From Pocillopora verrucosa (lineage: Eukaryota; Cnidaria; Anthozoa; Scleractinia; Pocilloporidae): 64,000 bases of DNA. The notes below the pieces were generated by a model. That model worked only from the letters and a program-made list of their open reading frames with translations. It did not search any database and was not told the DNA's origin. Shown piece after piece: positions 47,301 through 58,453 of the stretch. A program made the position numbers and the translations under genes. The stretch's first letter is position 1. Every line of letters begins with the position of its first letter. The DNA lies in the NCBI RefSeq assembly GCF_036669915.1, contig NC_089318.1, forward strand, positions 6,353,349 through 6,417,348. The letters run 5' to 3'.

Positions 47301-49211
47301 ATGGTCAGTACAGACATCAGAATCTTGTCAGCAAATGGATCTAAAACTGTGCCCAGCACTGATTTCTGGTTTTTAAAATTTCTTGCAATGAATCCATCAA
47401 GCTAAATGAACACAGGGATAAGCTGTATGGTCATAATTCACCTTAATTACTTTTCATCATTTTTCTTGTAACAAGTATTTAAGGTTAAAATTCCATGGGT
47501 AACTACAATCATACCCAAATACATGTCTTTCTAATAGAGAGTCATCTCACAGGGATACCAACTGAAAGAAGGTTATGTAGTATATATTTAACTGTACAAC
47601 CCCGAAGAGTGACTAGCATCATAATATCACCCCTGTATAACCCATAAATGCAACAAGAATAAATGAGATGATCACTTATTATATAAGCTCTTAATTGTTA
47701 AACAAATTCTCCTTGTCAGCACCTTAGAAAATATACTGAGAACAGTATGGAGAATATGCATACTGATGTAAGGGTGTAAAGGGTCAATGAGTGCTTGGTT
47801 CAAGTTATTTTAATTGGACTCCATCCTGGACCCTTTGTCCCCTGACAGTGACTAGAATCTAATTTCTCTATACAATATCACCCCTGAATCACACATTGAT
47901 GTCATGAGAAAAAAGGAAATGATCACCAACTGAAGAAGCTCTTAGTGCTAAACAGATTCTCCTTGCCTGCACCTTAGCAAATGTATAAGGAGCAGTATGG
48001 AGAATATGCATACTGATTCTAAGGTGTAAAGGGTTAATGAAAATTCACTGAAGAAACACAAAGTGTGATTAAAGCATTGTTCACTCATATCATACCATGT
48101 CAGTGACACCAGCGACACCAAAGAAAATTAAAGAGCTGACAAAATCCTCTGTAACTATCAGATAGCCAAGAACTGGAGTGATCACTATTCTGAAGGTGGA
48201 CAGCAGATTTGGCACTGTATAAATATCCTCTTTCTTTAAAAAAAAAGAGAGATAGTGGAAAGAAATGTAGCCTGCTGCTGCCTGGAAACTGAAATTGTCA
48301 TTCACTCACTCTGCACAAATTCTGTGTCAATTTGGGTGCAATGCAACTTTGATCATCATTAGATTAATACATGCCTGTACACTCCCATCAAATAATTTTT
48401 TATCACATACTGACAACATAGTGCATAGTGCATAGTGCATAGTGCATAGTGCATAGTGCATAGTGCTTTGGTATTGGAAAGCACAATCATGCCCATGATG
48501 TGATCATGTAGTATAATCATCTGGGTGGGGGCAGTCCTGAGCAAGACCGTTGTTGATATTGGTGACTGAGGTTTCAACAACCTTATGGAAGTCATTATCA
48601 GAGTCAAGTGAAGCATTGTTTTCAGTTGAGTGTCATAACTCTGGTTTAGACAATCAGACAACATGATCAAAATAGTAACAAAATGCCAGGCAACTTGAAA
48701 AAGGAGGCAATACATGTATCTCCTGATGACTGCACAGGAGGCAAAAGTCATAGTCATTACCTTGCCCATCACCCTTCCGGTCCATGCCGCCTCTCGTTCA
48801 CCTTACACACTTTCCTCCAACTAACCCCCAGGCAATATTTAGTTTTGGAATATAACATACCATTTCTTTCATCTTTTCCAGCTTCGTCTTGATTATTCCA
48901 GACACTGGTTTCGTCTTCCCAGGTTCCTCTACACCTCGCTGAAAATGAAAAGAAGTGGATCTATAGGTTCTTGATCCTTCCATCTTCCAAAACGTGTAGA
49001 CGTCTTCCTGCACACATCTTCCGTGTTGCCAAATGAAGCCTCCAGAACGACGATCTTCAGACGAACGTCGACATCCGAGAAAACTGAAGGTAGAGACGAA
49101 GGTAGCAGGTATGATATATTTTGGTTTAAAAGGCAGGAATTTGGTGTTAAAGCATCCTTTTAGGGTTGAAGTCAGGCGAAGTATTTGGCAATTGCCGCAA
49201 ACACCCGCCAT
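44340..49211 (-). CDS. CRLS1: Cardiolipin synthase (CMP-forming), mitochondrial
   Basis: Seven exons, all in phase, give 314 residues (human 301): 49211-48861, 48233-48096, 47401-47272, 46430-46345, 46221-46153, 45446-45355, 44418-44340. Residues 1 to about 110 are basic and Ser/Arg-rich with few acids, suiting a mitochondrial presequence. Exons 2-3 carry [11 protein letters not shown], then the CDP-alcohol phosphotransferase motif TDMLDGFIAR...[11 protein letters not shown] (Asp162, Asp165, Asp184, Asp188). Later exons give [19 protein letters not shown] and RPNFLGK. The enzyme joins CDP-diacylglycerol and phosphatidylglycerol to make cardiolipin in the inner membrane. Exon 6 uses the donor TTTG/GTGGGT; this choice keeps phase with the last exon. 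Confidence 0.94.
44751..44924 (+). mobile_element. MITE, subfamily B, partial
   Basis: AGTGACTGGTATCTAGTTTC through GGATGTTAGGG and AAAAGGTTAA. It abuts the next copy directly. CRLS1 last intron. Confidence 0.7.
44925..45136 (+). mobile_element. MITE, subfamily B
   Basis: TCCTTTAACGCCTAAGG, GTGACTAGCATCTAATTTC, GCTCTTGATTGTTAAAC, ending GGGTTAGAAAAGGTT. It is tandem with the preceding copy. Confidence 0.8.
46052..46147 (+). mobile_element. MITE fragment, subfamily C right half
   Basis: GGTCTTGATAAAAAATG, then AAGGAAATGTAGAGCAATTG and AATCAGATCTGAGGAGTTGA match the right half of subfamily C. It lies beside a CRLS1 exon. Confidence 0.6.
47595..47788 (+). mobile_element. MITE, subfamily B
   Basis: AGTGACTAGCATC, CAAATTCTCCTTGTCAGCACC and GATGTAAGGGTGTAAAGGG. 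CRLS1 intron 2. Confidence 0.78.
47830..48037 (+). mobile_element. MITE, subfamily B
   Basis: CCCTTTGTCCCCTGACAGTG through AAGGTGTAAAGGGTTAA with full subfamily B core. CRLS1 intron 2. Confidence 0.8.
48416..48467. repeat. (GTGCATA)n heptanucleotide repeat
   Basis: About seven tandem copies of the 7-mer in CRLS1 intron 1. Confidence 0.92.
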
Positions 49212-49287
49212 CTTTCGTCCCTGTAGGAGCCAGTCTCTGTCGGAAAAGTAACACAGCGTAAAGCCTGGGTACCAGGACAAAAACATC
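49212..49287. promoter_or_regulatory. Bidirectional promoter, CRLS1 / NDUFAF1
   Basis: Only 76 bp separate the two ATG codons, which diverge. No TATA box is evident. Shared control of two mitochondrial genes is a reasonable inference. Confidence 0.78.
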
Positions 49288-51680
49288 ATGGCGGCTGGAA
49301 ACGGCATCGTAAGAGGTGTCCAAGGGTTTTTCAAAAAACCAGCCGTAAAAAAAGTTGTAGACACTCTCTTTCCAGATCCCATGTCGAGATTGAAATACCA
49401 AGAAATTCTGTGGGACTTTAGCGATAAGGAGTCTCTCGAAAAGTGGACACTGATTACAGATGAACAGTTTGGTGGCAAATCAACAGCTGAATTTGTACAA
49501 AGCCCTGGGGGAAAAGCAGTGTTTCGAGGAAATCTATCGACAGAATTACCTCAAGCTACAAGTGTCAAGTACAGTGGTATGTGTGCTATCAGGGCGCAGC
49601 CGCACAGGGTTAGTTACAGGCCACATAGACTTAACCCCTCTAACTCCCTTGAGTGACTAAGACAGAATCTCTCCTTACAATATCAAAACAATATCAAGCA
49701 GACGAGTGATGAGAATGAGAAATTATAAATTCATAGATTATATGTAAATCAAATATCAAATTATCAGGAAAACATCATAGGAATTGTATGGTACACAGTA
49801 AGGAGAAATACTTATTAGATATTGGGATTTAAAGGGTTAAAGATAGCAGCCACGATGTAAACCTGTACTAATTTGGAAAAATCAATGAAGAACTTTTAAT
49901 CCTTCAATGTCATAAAATCATTTGAAGTTTGAGTGATTCAAGATTTCATGAAATACAGACCGTGAAATAAAATATATTATCCTATTGGCAGATAACAACT
50001 TGCCTTATATTGTGAAGAAAATTTTTTTAAGTGCATTTTTTTTTCTCTTGATGATCCTGACATTTGATTCAGCAGTAATACAGTACTTAACCCTTTCACT
50101 CCCAAGATCTGATTCTCCCCTCTAGCTGCTTCACATTTCCTCTTAAATAAGTAACAAGAATTTGGTGTTAAATCAGGAAAACAACCTCTACTTGACAAGT
50201 TTAAGTATTCTCGTTACCCCTTTGCTAGATGATGAATGGATTTTATTGGGAGAAGTTACATGTCCATCACTTCTGGGAGTTAAAGGATTAAGGCGAATTT
50301 AGTTACAAGTCACTGTTAGGGATTTTTTTCTTTCAAATCTTGGATCTAATTGTTTGGAAAGACAAAAAATATATATGTGCAAACACTCCTAACTGGGAAT
50401 TATTTGGTTACTCTCCAGGATTGGAAAGGTGATGTTACTGCAAATGATGTAACAGATTATGATGGTATTGTAATGAGAGTGCGAGGTGATGGTAGAACGT
50501 ATGCACTGAATGTTCAAACACAGAGCATCAGAGATGATGATATTCATCAATCTTTCTTTCATACAAGGGGAGGACCACTTTGGGAGACAGTAAAGGTACA
50601 GTTTTGAGAAAACATACACATAACTTTTACAGCAAACAGTAGGACATTAAGGAATAACACTTGTGTTGTTATAGGGGGGTTAAGTTTCTAGAGAAACTGT
50701 GGAGCTGCGTCAATGGGGGGTATTAGAAGATAATTTGGATCTATCAACTGACGAAGGGCAAAGACTCAAAAGGTCAGCATAAGGAAATCTCTATGGCGGC
50801 CAACTTGCATTTTCTGTTCAGTTGGTAACACTAGATACGTCAGTTTAGGTAGCGTTTCCAACCCTTAAACTCAGAGGCTCTAACTTTTGGTTCTATCCAT
50901 GAGCTGCTACCATCTCCATAAAATTATTTGGAGAATGTGGTATTATGTCAAGGAAACAATCTCTAGTTGATACTGAAGTTATCTACTCTCATTTCCTATT
51001 GAATGGATTGCATAAATTGGTACTTTTAGGAAAGTTTGCATATGTACATGTATATTCAAGTTTAAGAATGCACAAAGGATGTATGTTGTAGTTTAAGATG
51101 ATTCCTGGGTAAATTACTAAATACCAGAGGGAAGTGAAGAGCAACCAAAGTAAACTTGGAACTGCTAGTGAGCATTTGTATCTGAAAGGTTGCACAGGTT
51201 GCTCAAGCTCCAGCTGTGAGATGATAATTTCTCGTAATAAGCATTATGGCATAAATGTAAGAGTTTTTATGGCAATATTTAACATTAACATTTACCATCT
51301 TTCCCAAACCCCAATCCCTTCCCCCCCACCTCTTCATGCACAAGCCACTGAATGAGACCTTTGTTCATTCAGGGCTCATAAAGCTAAGGCAACACAGTTG
51401 CAACATTAGGCAATGAGCATCATGATATGGTCATTCACTGTACTACATTTTCTGATGTAGTGAATACATTTCTTACCAGGTGCCATTCACAAAGTTTGTC
51501 CTGACCAATGCAGGTTACTTGCAGGATCAGCAGATGGCATTTCCAAGGATACGCACATTAGGCTTCACGTTAGCAGACTGGAACACAGGACCATTTCATT
51601 TAGAAATTGACTACATTAAGCTGGTTATGTTCATGTACCAACCAAAGCATTTTAAGTACCACTGGCAAAGCAAAGTTTAG
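49288..51680 (+). CDS. NDUFAF1: Complex I intermediate-associated protein 30 (NDUFAF1)
   Basis: Three exons, 49288-49608, 50419-50595 and 51480-51680, all phase 0, give 232 residues. The CIA30 domain runs from about residue 38 (EILWDFSDKESLEKWTLITD, FGGKSTAEF) through VMRVRGDGRTYALNV and FFHTRGGPLWETV to LGFTLADWNTGPFHLEIDYI. NDUFAF1 acts with ACAD9, ECSIT and TMEM126B in the MCIA complex, which builds the membrane arm of respiratory complex I. The exon 1 donor at AGG/GTTAGT was preferred over an earlier GTATGT at 49577 because only it keeps phase with exon 2. The protein is shorter than human (327), mainly at the N-terminus. Divergent to CRLS1 with 76 bp between starts. Confidence 0.9.
49631..49840 (+). 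mobile_element. MITE, subfamily A
   Basis: TTAACCCCTCTAACTCCC to GGGATTTAAAGGGTTAA with the subfamily A core. NDUFAF1 intron 1. Confidence 0.83.
50087..50291 (-). mobile_element. MITE, subfamily C, reverse
   Basis: TTAACCCTTTCACTCCC to GGGAGTTAAAGGATTAA; contains GGGAGAAGTTACATG, the complement of the subfamily C mark. NDUFAF1 intron 1. Confidence 0.85.
50859..51000 (-). mobile_element. MITE-like remnant, subfamily C
   Basis: AACCCTTAAACTC, GAGCTGCTACCATCTC and ATGTCAAGGAAACAATCTCT resemble the complement of subfamily C. NDUFAF1 intron 2. Confidence 0.45.
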
Positions 51681-51845
51681 ATTTGTTACTATCCAGCCTC
51701 CTTTATGAAATTTTCCATGTTTCCCATGACTTCTAAATGTTTCAGTGGGAAAATGCAAGTTTGAATTTGTTTGTATTGGCCTCTGTTCAGTCTCAATTTG
51801 GGCTTGTATTCAACGACTAAATATTTGATGTATTTTCATGTACAA

Positions 51846-51851
51846 AATAAA
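51846..51851 (+). terminator. Polyadenylation signal of NDUFAF1
   Basis: AATAAA 166 bp after the stop codon, the first canonical hexamer downstream. Confidence 0.65.
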
Positions 51852-52268
51852 TTTTGAATCGTAATCCAAACTTTACCCATTGCAAGTTACACGTGAAAAA
51901 GCTAAACAACACAGATAAACTTTTTCTTCAGAGCACTGTCCTTCAATTTAGTAAACAGGTAAATGCCTCTCATGGAAATTTCAAATGCAGATGATCACAA
52001 GAAGTTTGGACACTTGGGTGTCAGTCTTTTTTTTTTCGGCCTGGAAAAGATGTGGTATGATTTCTGAAATAGCTTGCGAGCATAGCCTCATGATTAGCTT
52101 TTCAGCAAGAGCGTTTTTTTTCTTTTCGCCAGCGGGAAAGTTTGACTCCTTGATACCAGACCCCCGGTAAACCTCTCGATTCGTCTCCAACCTTCCCGCA
52201 GGCGGAAAAACGTTTATCCAGCAGCGCTCGCTAAGAATAAGAGCCTGCCCCCCCCCCAGGCTATTGCA

Positions 52269-52478
52269 TTAACCTTTTACACCCTAAAATCAGTATTCAT
52301 ATTCTCCTTACTGTTATCCATACATTTCCAAAGAGGCTGACAAGGAGAATTTGTCAAACAGTCAAGAGCTCCTTTGGTTGTTGATCATCTACTCTATTCT
52401 CACGACCTTTATGTTTTATTCAGGGTGATATGGTAAGGAGAAATTAGATGCTAGTCATTCTGAGGGGTTAAAGGTTAA
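52269..52478 (-). mobile_element. MITE, subfamily B, reverse
   Basis: TTAACCTTTTACACCC to GGGGTTAAAGGTTAA with AGAAATTAGATGCTAGTCA, the complement of the subfamily B core. Confidence 0.83.
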
Positions 52479-53122
52479 TCACGTCTTTCTCGTGTCTTTC
52501 TTTCCTGTAATTTTTTTGCGAGGATACCAGTCATGAGGCTTGCGCGCAACGATTTCCACTTGCAATGACTTATTTCTAATTTATGTTGGGCAACTCGATC
52601 ACGTTTTTGAAAGTTCCTCAGAGTACATGTACGGTATGCAATTCTTTAGTCACCGTACCTGTGAAAAAAACACGAGGTGACAGACAGGTAATTGCAGAGA
52701 AAAACGGAAACGCAAACAGCCAACAAAACTACGTGGTATTTGCGTCATAACTGTTTTTCGTCGTATCGTTATCTTTTCAGAATTTTCAGTACTGGACTTC
52801 TTAAAGTAATATGAAAAATAAAATAGGTTGAAATTATATCAAACGGACTTAAAAAATTTTTAATAAATGCGTGTGAGGAATTTTGATTGTCGCAAATTAC
52901 TTGATGTTCTTGTTTAGAACCCTCAGCTCTCACGTGAAAATTGTTTCAAACGCCCTAACAATTCTTAAGGAATTCTGTTCTTCAGTGAACCTTTTTATAA
53001 TAAGTCCCCATGGAATGGGTGGACAAGCACTGAAAGCTAGCAGGTTTCGCAAGCGTACTCCTTTCACATCTGCGAAAGACTGCCTGAGAAGCTGCAAGAA
53101 GCACTAGGAAAATAGCAGGGTA

Positions 53123-54247
53123 ATGGAGGGTAAGAAAGGCATAGAGAACATTACTGACAGAAAGCTTGTTTGCGAAATGAAAGACGTGCTGAATAATTTG
53201 ATTTCTCAGCTGTCAGCTGCCGGTCTTACAGTCCACGTGCTTCAAAATCGCGCTGTTGTCACTGAACGAAACGAACTGAGAGCGTTCAACGTTTTTGATG
53301 GAGAAACAGCCTTGCAGTTTGTGAATCAACCAGAGCATGCCGACAAGATTATTTCTTTCAATTCTGAACGATTTTACTGTCATACAGAGTACTTGGTTCT
53401 TAGAAGTCAGTATTTTCGGGCTCTATTTTTTGGGGTCTACCGCGAATCAAGCATGGACTTTATCTCCGTTCACCTTCCGGCGCCTGGAAATATGGAGCCT
53501 ATTTTGCGCTTTATGTACTCGGGTATTGCAGAAGACGCGCTATTCGAAGCTCACGAAATGTTCAGCACGATTCAAAATGCAAATTTCTTGGGTGTCGAGG
53601 AACTGTTGATTAAGGCAGCCGAGAACTTCGCCTCGAGGTGGAAATTTTACGCCGTTTCTCCTCTGTTTAGGAGAAGCATCGTTGATTCTGAATTTTTATC
53701 ATCGATTTTAGAGTTGGGAACAAAAAACAGCGTTTTCAGCATGGGAGATATGCTAAGAATTGTAGTTTGGTGGAATGAAGAGGAAGAAAGCCCAGAATGT
53801 AACTTTTCCGAGTCAATCCGTCTTCTTATGGAGCACAAATGCTTAGAGAAATCGGGCTTGATGGATTTGGAATGGGCGCTGGGCAAGAAACCTCCGCTGT
53901 TTTGCTTTATTGAACAGTCCGCGTTCCGCCCAGTGTATCAACACGCGATCCAGAATTCCGCGCGCGCACTCGAGAAAATGCGTGTGCACGAGGACAAAAT
54001 CAAGAGTCTTTCTCAATGCGTGCGGACATTGACGAGACAACTCGAGGAAGTCCGCTGTAACAGATGCCAAATGTTCCTTCCTCGGGCAGCCATGAAGACC
54101 AGAACCTGTATTGTGACGCGACATCAGGGAGAGTACGTGGTGAACAAGGGATGGAGTTGTTGCAGGCAGCTGATTAAGAGAAGCAAAGGATGTAAACCTG
54201 TCAGTTTGTCCAGGCACTGCATGTCTTTGAATGCAAGGGCAAGATGA
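53123..54247 (+). CDS. BTB/POZ protein with C-terminal Cys-rich tail, intronless
   Basis: A single exon of 374 residues. The BTB fold is at about 75-175: FYCHTEYLVLRSQYFRALFF (first helices), then DFISVHLPAPGNMEPILRFMYSG and IQNANFLGVEELL. A BACK-like helical region may follow (about 180-270). The C-terminus has a possible coiled stretch (RALEKMRVHEDKIKSLSQCV) and a Cys-rich end: CNRC near 343, then single Cys and WSCCRQLIKRSKGC, which could bind zinc. BTB proteins often serve as Cul3 ubiquitin-ligase adaptors; here no Kelch or MATH domain is present and the tail may recognise the substrate. I do not recognise an orthologue. No intron and no stop interruptions, so a retrogene origin is possible. 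Confidence 0.82.
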   Translation: MEGKKGIENITDRKLVCEMKDVLNNLISQLSAAGLTVHVLQNRAVVTERNELRAFNVFDGETALQFVNQPEHADKIISFNSERFYCHTEYLVLRSQYFRALFFGVYRESSMDFISVHLPAPGNMEPILRFMYSGIAEDALFEAHEMFSTIQNANFLGVEELLIKAAENFASRWKFYAVSPLFRRSIVDSEFLSSILELGTKNSVFSMGDMLRIVVWWNEEEESPECNFSESIRLLMEHKCLEKSGLMDLEWALGKKPPLFCFIEQSAFRPVYQHAIQNSARALEKMRVHEDKIKSLSQCVRTLTRQLEEVRCNRCQMFLPRAAMKTRTCIVTRHQGEYVVNKGWSCCRQLIKRSKGCKPVSLSRHCMSLNARAR

Positions 54248-55611
54248 TTGACGTGGATACCGTTGCTGTGACAATGCCAGAGCTCTGTGTAATGACAATA
54301 GAGGGTGATGTTATTCGTGATAACCTTGTGAGCCCCGCAGTTAGGAAAACCCTTTACATGGCCCTCGCCAATTTAGTGTTATTAATCATTACTGATATAT
54401 TATATACAAATACCAATTATTAATTTCTTTTAGGCATTAAATTTCCTCTTGGCGAGTTTTTAATTAGTTTAGGTAGATATAAATTTTCTTTACAGAAGGA
54501 ATTATTTCTTTTACGGTGTCTTTTACGAAACTGTTGAACACGAGTTTCGTTATTGACGTTTTACGATATTCAGATGAATTTTCAGGTTGTGACACGAGTT
54601 TTATATCAATTTATTTTTAAAAACACAAGTTTTCGTTCAATTTATTTTAAAACTTTTTGAAAAATAATTTTGAAAAACCATATTGATTGTCTTGGTGTAT
54701 TTATTTGAATGAGACTAAGAATTTACTTTCGAACCCTCTCTGCTCTATCTTTGCCCCAATTTTTTTTTCCCGTTTTTAGAAATACTCCTCATCACCCCTT
54801 CCCCTCCCCTTCAAATCTAGACGTGGCCTCTTATTGGCAAAGGAATATACAAAGATATGTTATTATTCGTAAATCAAATACTTCTAGCATATAATTGATT
54901 CCAACCAATTCATGAACAAATTAGATTGATTTAATCGAAATGATGGAAATCTGTCTGAAATTTGATGGAACCGGGAGAACCAGCCAAGCCCCCCCCCCCT
55001 TAGGGCAACCCCTGGGCATTTGAACTTTTGAAAATTGTTTGGTTCAAATTCCCGTCCGTTTGGGCCAAAATTGTGCCCCACCCAAGTGCCAAATTTGATG
55101 ATCAACCGTTTCGAAAAGACAAAATTAGCGACCGTTACTTTCAGTATTCATCGACCAAGCTTCAAAACATGAACGTTTTTTAAATTTTCTTCTACGCCAT
55201 GCCCTTCAGAAAGTGAACTCCTAACCTCGAATTGAAACACCTCGATGTTTAAGATAAACACTTGTGCTCCACTGGGCTCCTGACTGGATAGACTTGACAC
55301 TTCCAGTTCCAATTCCTCACCCCAGCTAAGCAAGGTTCAAATTGTCCACCCCTGGGCAAGGACGACAGACCCGTGCGTTGTCCGAAGGGAGGAGAATGTT
55401 GAAGCTTCTGATTGATCGGCGCACAATTCAGACGTAACCGTCCAAAATCTCACGGAACTTTTTGCATAAGAAGTCAGACACACAGCAAGTGGACCAATGG
55501 GAGGTTGGGATCTAGAAAGGATCCAGTTCCTGCTCAGTAACCGCGCCTTACTTTTGTCAGAATAGTCTCGTAGAGGAAATCTTTTCTCAAAATTCACATA
55601 TTTTTAACTAG
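54248..55611. other. Intergenic region with a repeat fragment
   Basis: It contains a fragment (about 54990-55030) with GGGCAACCCCTGGGCATTTG, related to the element at 62736-63119. Nothing else recognised. Confidence 0.5.
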
Positions 55612-56831
55612 ATGGATAGAAAAATGGTGTCTTATTGCCGTGCTTGTGGGCTCTTACTGTTCCTTTCTCTATTTTCTTTGATAAAATCTGACGATACGCA
55701 GGCTGCGGGGATGCATAACCCTCTACACGATTCAAAACTAACACACGATAAAGAGTAAGTGTAAAATCCTTATAGTTAATAGTTTCAGATGTAATATTAT
55801 TTGTTCTAAACCAATAATAACGTTTCTGTCTCCCTTTGCGTAAGGTTTTTCGTATGTTATTTATTTTCAATCTATTTTCGAGCTAATTGTCTCGTTTTAT
55901 TAAGGAACCAACCACAAAATGACCGTAGCGTATTAACTTATTACACGTGTATTGTAGGAAGCCTTGTCCATCGATCAACTATTTGATTTTGAAATGAGTA
56001 GTGTAAGATAACATCAATTGTGATGATCTGGAAAACAACTGGACTCTGAAATTTGGTTGGTACGAGCCAGCAGTTACGTATTGCCAATCCTCTCATTGTA
56101 GAATTCCCAAATATTTATCCTTTTCAGATTTACAATCCAGAATCATTTTTTCCCCTCTGAGATCTCACATGCAAGTCACAAATCTCCTTTTTTTGTAATT
56201 AGATAAATCTAGCATGCTAGAAAGACAATGGGAGATCCTCTGTTTAGTTTGTGTTGCAAATAGGGCACTTTTTTAATTAACTCCCAGAAAAGATTAACAT
56301 GTAACTTCTTCCCATAATAGTTCCATGCATTAACCAGCAAACAGATTACAAGAATACCCAAAATCATCAGGTAGAAGTTGTTATCTTGGTCTAAAACCAA
56401 ATTCTTGCTACTAATATACTGGGAGGTGTGTAGCAGCCATAGGAGGGAATTAAGAATCATATCTTGAGAGTAAATGGACTAAGTCAAAAACAGGGTAGCA
56501 TACATACTCTGACTGACATTTTTATTCAAATTGCAGCCATATCAAGGAACATCTTAAGGACGAAATTGACTTGAAGGATGAACAGATGTCTGACGAGGAT
56601 CTCCAATTCCACTACTTTAAACTGCACGACTATGACAATAACAACAAATTGGATGGAATTGAGCTAATGAATGCCATGACTCATTATCACGATGAAGAAG
56701 GTGAAGGAAAGAACCCACAGTATAGTGATGACGAAATGGGACACATGATAGATCAAATTTTAGATGAGGATGACCACAACAAAGACGGCTATATTGATTA
56801 TCCAGAATTTGTAGCATCACAGAAGTCTTAA
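55612..56831 (+). CDS. MCFD2: MCFD2-like EF-hand cargo-receptor protein, paralogue 2
   Basis: Two exons, 55612-55754 and 56537-56831, joined in phase 2, give 145 residues. The signal peptide includes GLLLFLSLFSLIKS and is followed by HDSKLTHDKDHIKEHLKDEI, closely matching the paralogue at 42 kb across the same splice site. EF-hand loops are DYDNNNKLDGIE and DHNKDGYIDYPE, both with the acidic ligand positions. The start could also be the ATG at 55624, which leaves the signal core intact. It ends soon after EF2, like vertebrate MCFD2, whereas paralogue 1 has an extra tail. Which copy binds an ERGIC-53-type lectin cannot be judged from sequence. Confidence 0.88.
56276..56480 (+). mobile_element. 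MITE, subfamily C
   Basis: ATTAACTCCCAGAAAAG, ATGTAACTTCTTCCC, GTGTAGCAGCCATAGGAGGG and GAGAGTAAATGGACTAA. It lies in the intron of MCFD2-like gene 2, 57 bp from the next exon. Confidence 0.75.
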
Positions 56832-56871
56832 CATACAGAGATTGAATATTATATGTTTGTGTTTTTGAGAA

Positions 56872-56877
56872 AATAAA
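56872..56877 (+). terminator. Polyadenylation signal of MCFD2-like gene 2
   Basis: AATAAA 41 bp after the stop codon. Confidence 0.7.
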
Positions 56878-57317
56878 TATGCAATGGTCAATTTGTTACT
56901 GGTGGTGTCCGTTATAACTTGAGCGGGAAGGAGACATCCTTTTTTCAGTGCCAACTTGTTTTCCAGTGTCTGCAAGGGACATTGGAAGTTCTAGGGGAAG
57001 GGAGGAGAGGAGAGATAGAGACAGAGAGGGAGGAGAGGGGCAGGCAACAGTAGAAAGTCCTTGGAACTCTTGGTGGGGGTCGCTATCAGGTTTTACAAAC
57101 ATGTACTTTAGAACACCTGTAGATGTTGTTGTTTTTTTAATTCTGAATTTGTTGTAGAGAAATAGAGCTTTCACATATATAACTAGTGTTATAGTCTATA
57201 AAATTTAAAATTGATCTGAAAATTTCACCATCATTCAAAGTTTAAAGGACAAATACTTAGACTGTTCACTCCTGTGGTCTCCTTGAGGACCACAAAGGTC
57301 CAGAGCCATGTTCTTTT

Positions 57318-57482
57318 TAACCCTTTAACCCTTAAGAGTGACAAGCATCTAATTTCTCCTTACAATATCACCAACTAAACAAACTCCTGATTGTTAGACA
57401 AATTCTCCTTGTCAGCACCTTAGTAAATGTAAAGAGAGTAGAATGGAGAATATGAATACTGATGTTAGGGCGTAAAGGGTTA
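57318..57482 (+). mobile_element. MITE, subfamily B, internally deleted
   Basis: TTAACCCTTTAACCCTT to GGGCGTAAAGGGTTAA; about 45 bp of the middle is missing compared with full copies. Confidence 0.82.
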
Positions 57483-58249
57483 ATACCTGCTGACACCCAC
57501 CTTCAGCGAAAGTCCAGACAAGTGTGCTTGGATTTTTGGTTTCTCCACTCCCCCTCCTGTACATGTGTGTCATACTTATGAATCATGAGGGGACGCAAAT
57601 CGTCTGTACTGTAAGTATCCTGGAGAGTCCCCTAAAAGTCTAAGAAAATGTATGGGACTTTTTGAACGCTCCAGGCAGCTTTCCTATAAGGTGTCATAAT
57701 CCTGTTGCTGCTGACATCGATGTGACAGATAATTGCTTTTGCACTGTTTTCTTTGCCGGCTTATACTTGTCATTAAGTTTCAATAAGATGGCTATCATTT
57801 TTCACAAGAATAATGAAGTTTTCGTAAATTGTGATATGTACTTACAGTGCAGATGATTTGCGTCCCCTCATGGTACCAACTAAAGCTTCTAAATAAATTT
57901 TACATGCCAGGAAGAAGCTTTAGAAAGAGGGATGTCTCCTTCCTCAGACTTTCTCTATCAGACACCACTTAAATTATTTTTTAGAAGAATGATTATCAAA
58001 ATTAATTACTTGGATGGATGTAAAAGAATGATGTTTAATGTAATCAGTTATGAAGTATTATAATTTTCTTCTTTTCAAAATCAGTCTCTTCATTCTATAT
58101 TTTGCTGAACAAATCAAAAAAGTAAAATGTCTATCATACTTTGTCTATATGACAAAATCAGCCCTAAGATGTAGACAATTTTACTTGTCTTAATTGTTGA
58201 CTGATATTTCTCAAGTCAAGGAATGGGCACTTCATTTACTGGTCACATT

Positions 58250-58453
58250 TAACCCTTTAATTCCCAAGATCTCATTAGTAATTATCCTCACGGTCTGCCA
58301 GACAATTCTTATGATGTTACTTCAGGGAATTTGGTATTGGATCAACTAATTGTCCCCTTATCTATATTTGTCTTCATTCTCATCACTTATCTGCTCAACG
58401 CTGCATTGATCTTGTAAGGAGAAATTCATGTCTTGGACATTCGAGTGAGTTAA
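58250..58453 (-). mobile_element. MITE, subfamily A, reverse
   Basis: AACCCTTTAATTCCC at the left and AAGGAGAAATTCATGTCTTG near the right, complementary to subfamily A. Confidence 0.78.

Larger units (their letters stand above)
51681..53122. other. Intergenic region
   Basis: It contains the NDUFAF1 polyadenylation signal AATAAA (51846-51851), a C-run near 52243 and one reversed MITE (52269-52478). Nothing coding was recognised before the BTB gene. Confidence 0.6.

Noticed and set aside
49577-49582. GTATGT as the NDUFAF1 exon 1 donor
   Set aside because: It would leave phase 1 while exon 2 needs phase 0; GTTAGT at 49609 fits and preserves a CIA30-like sequence.
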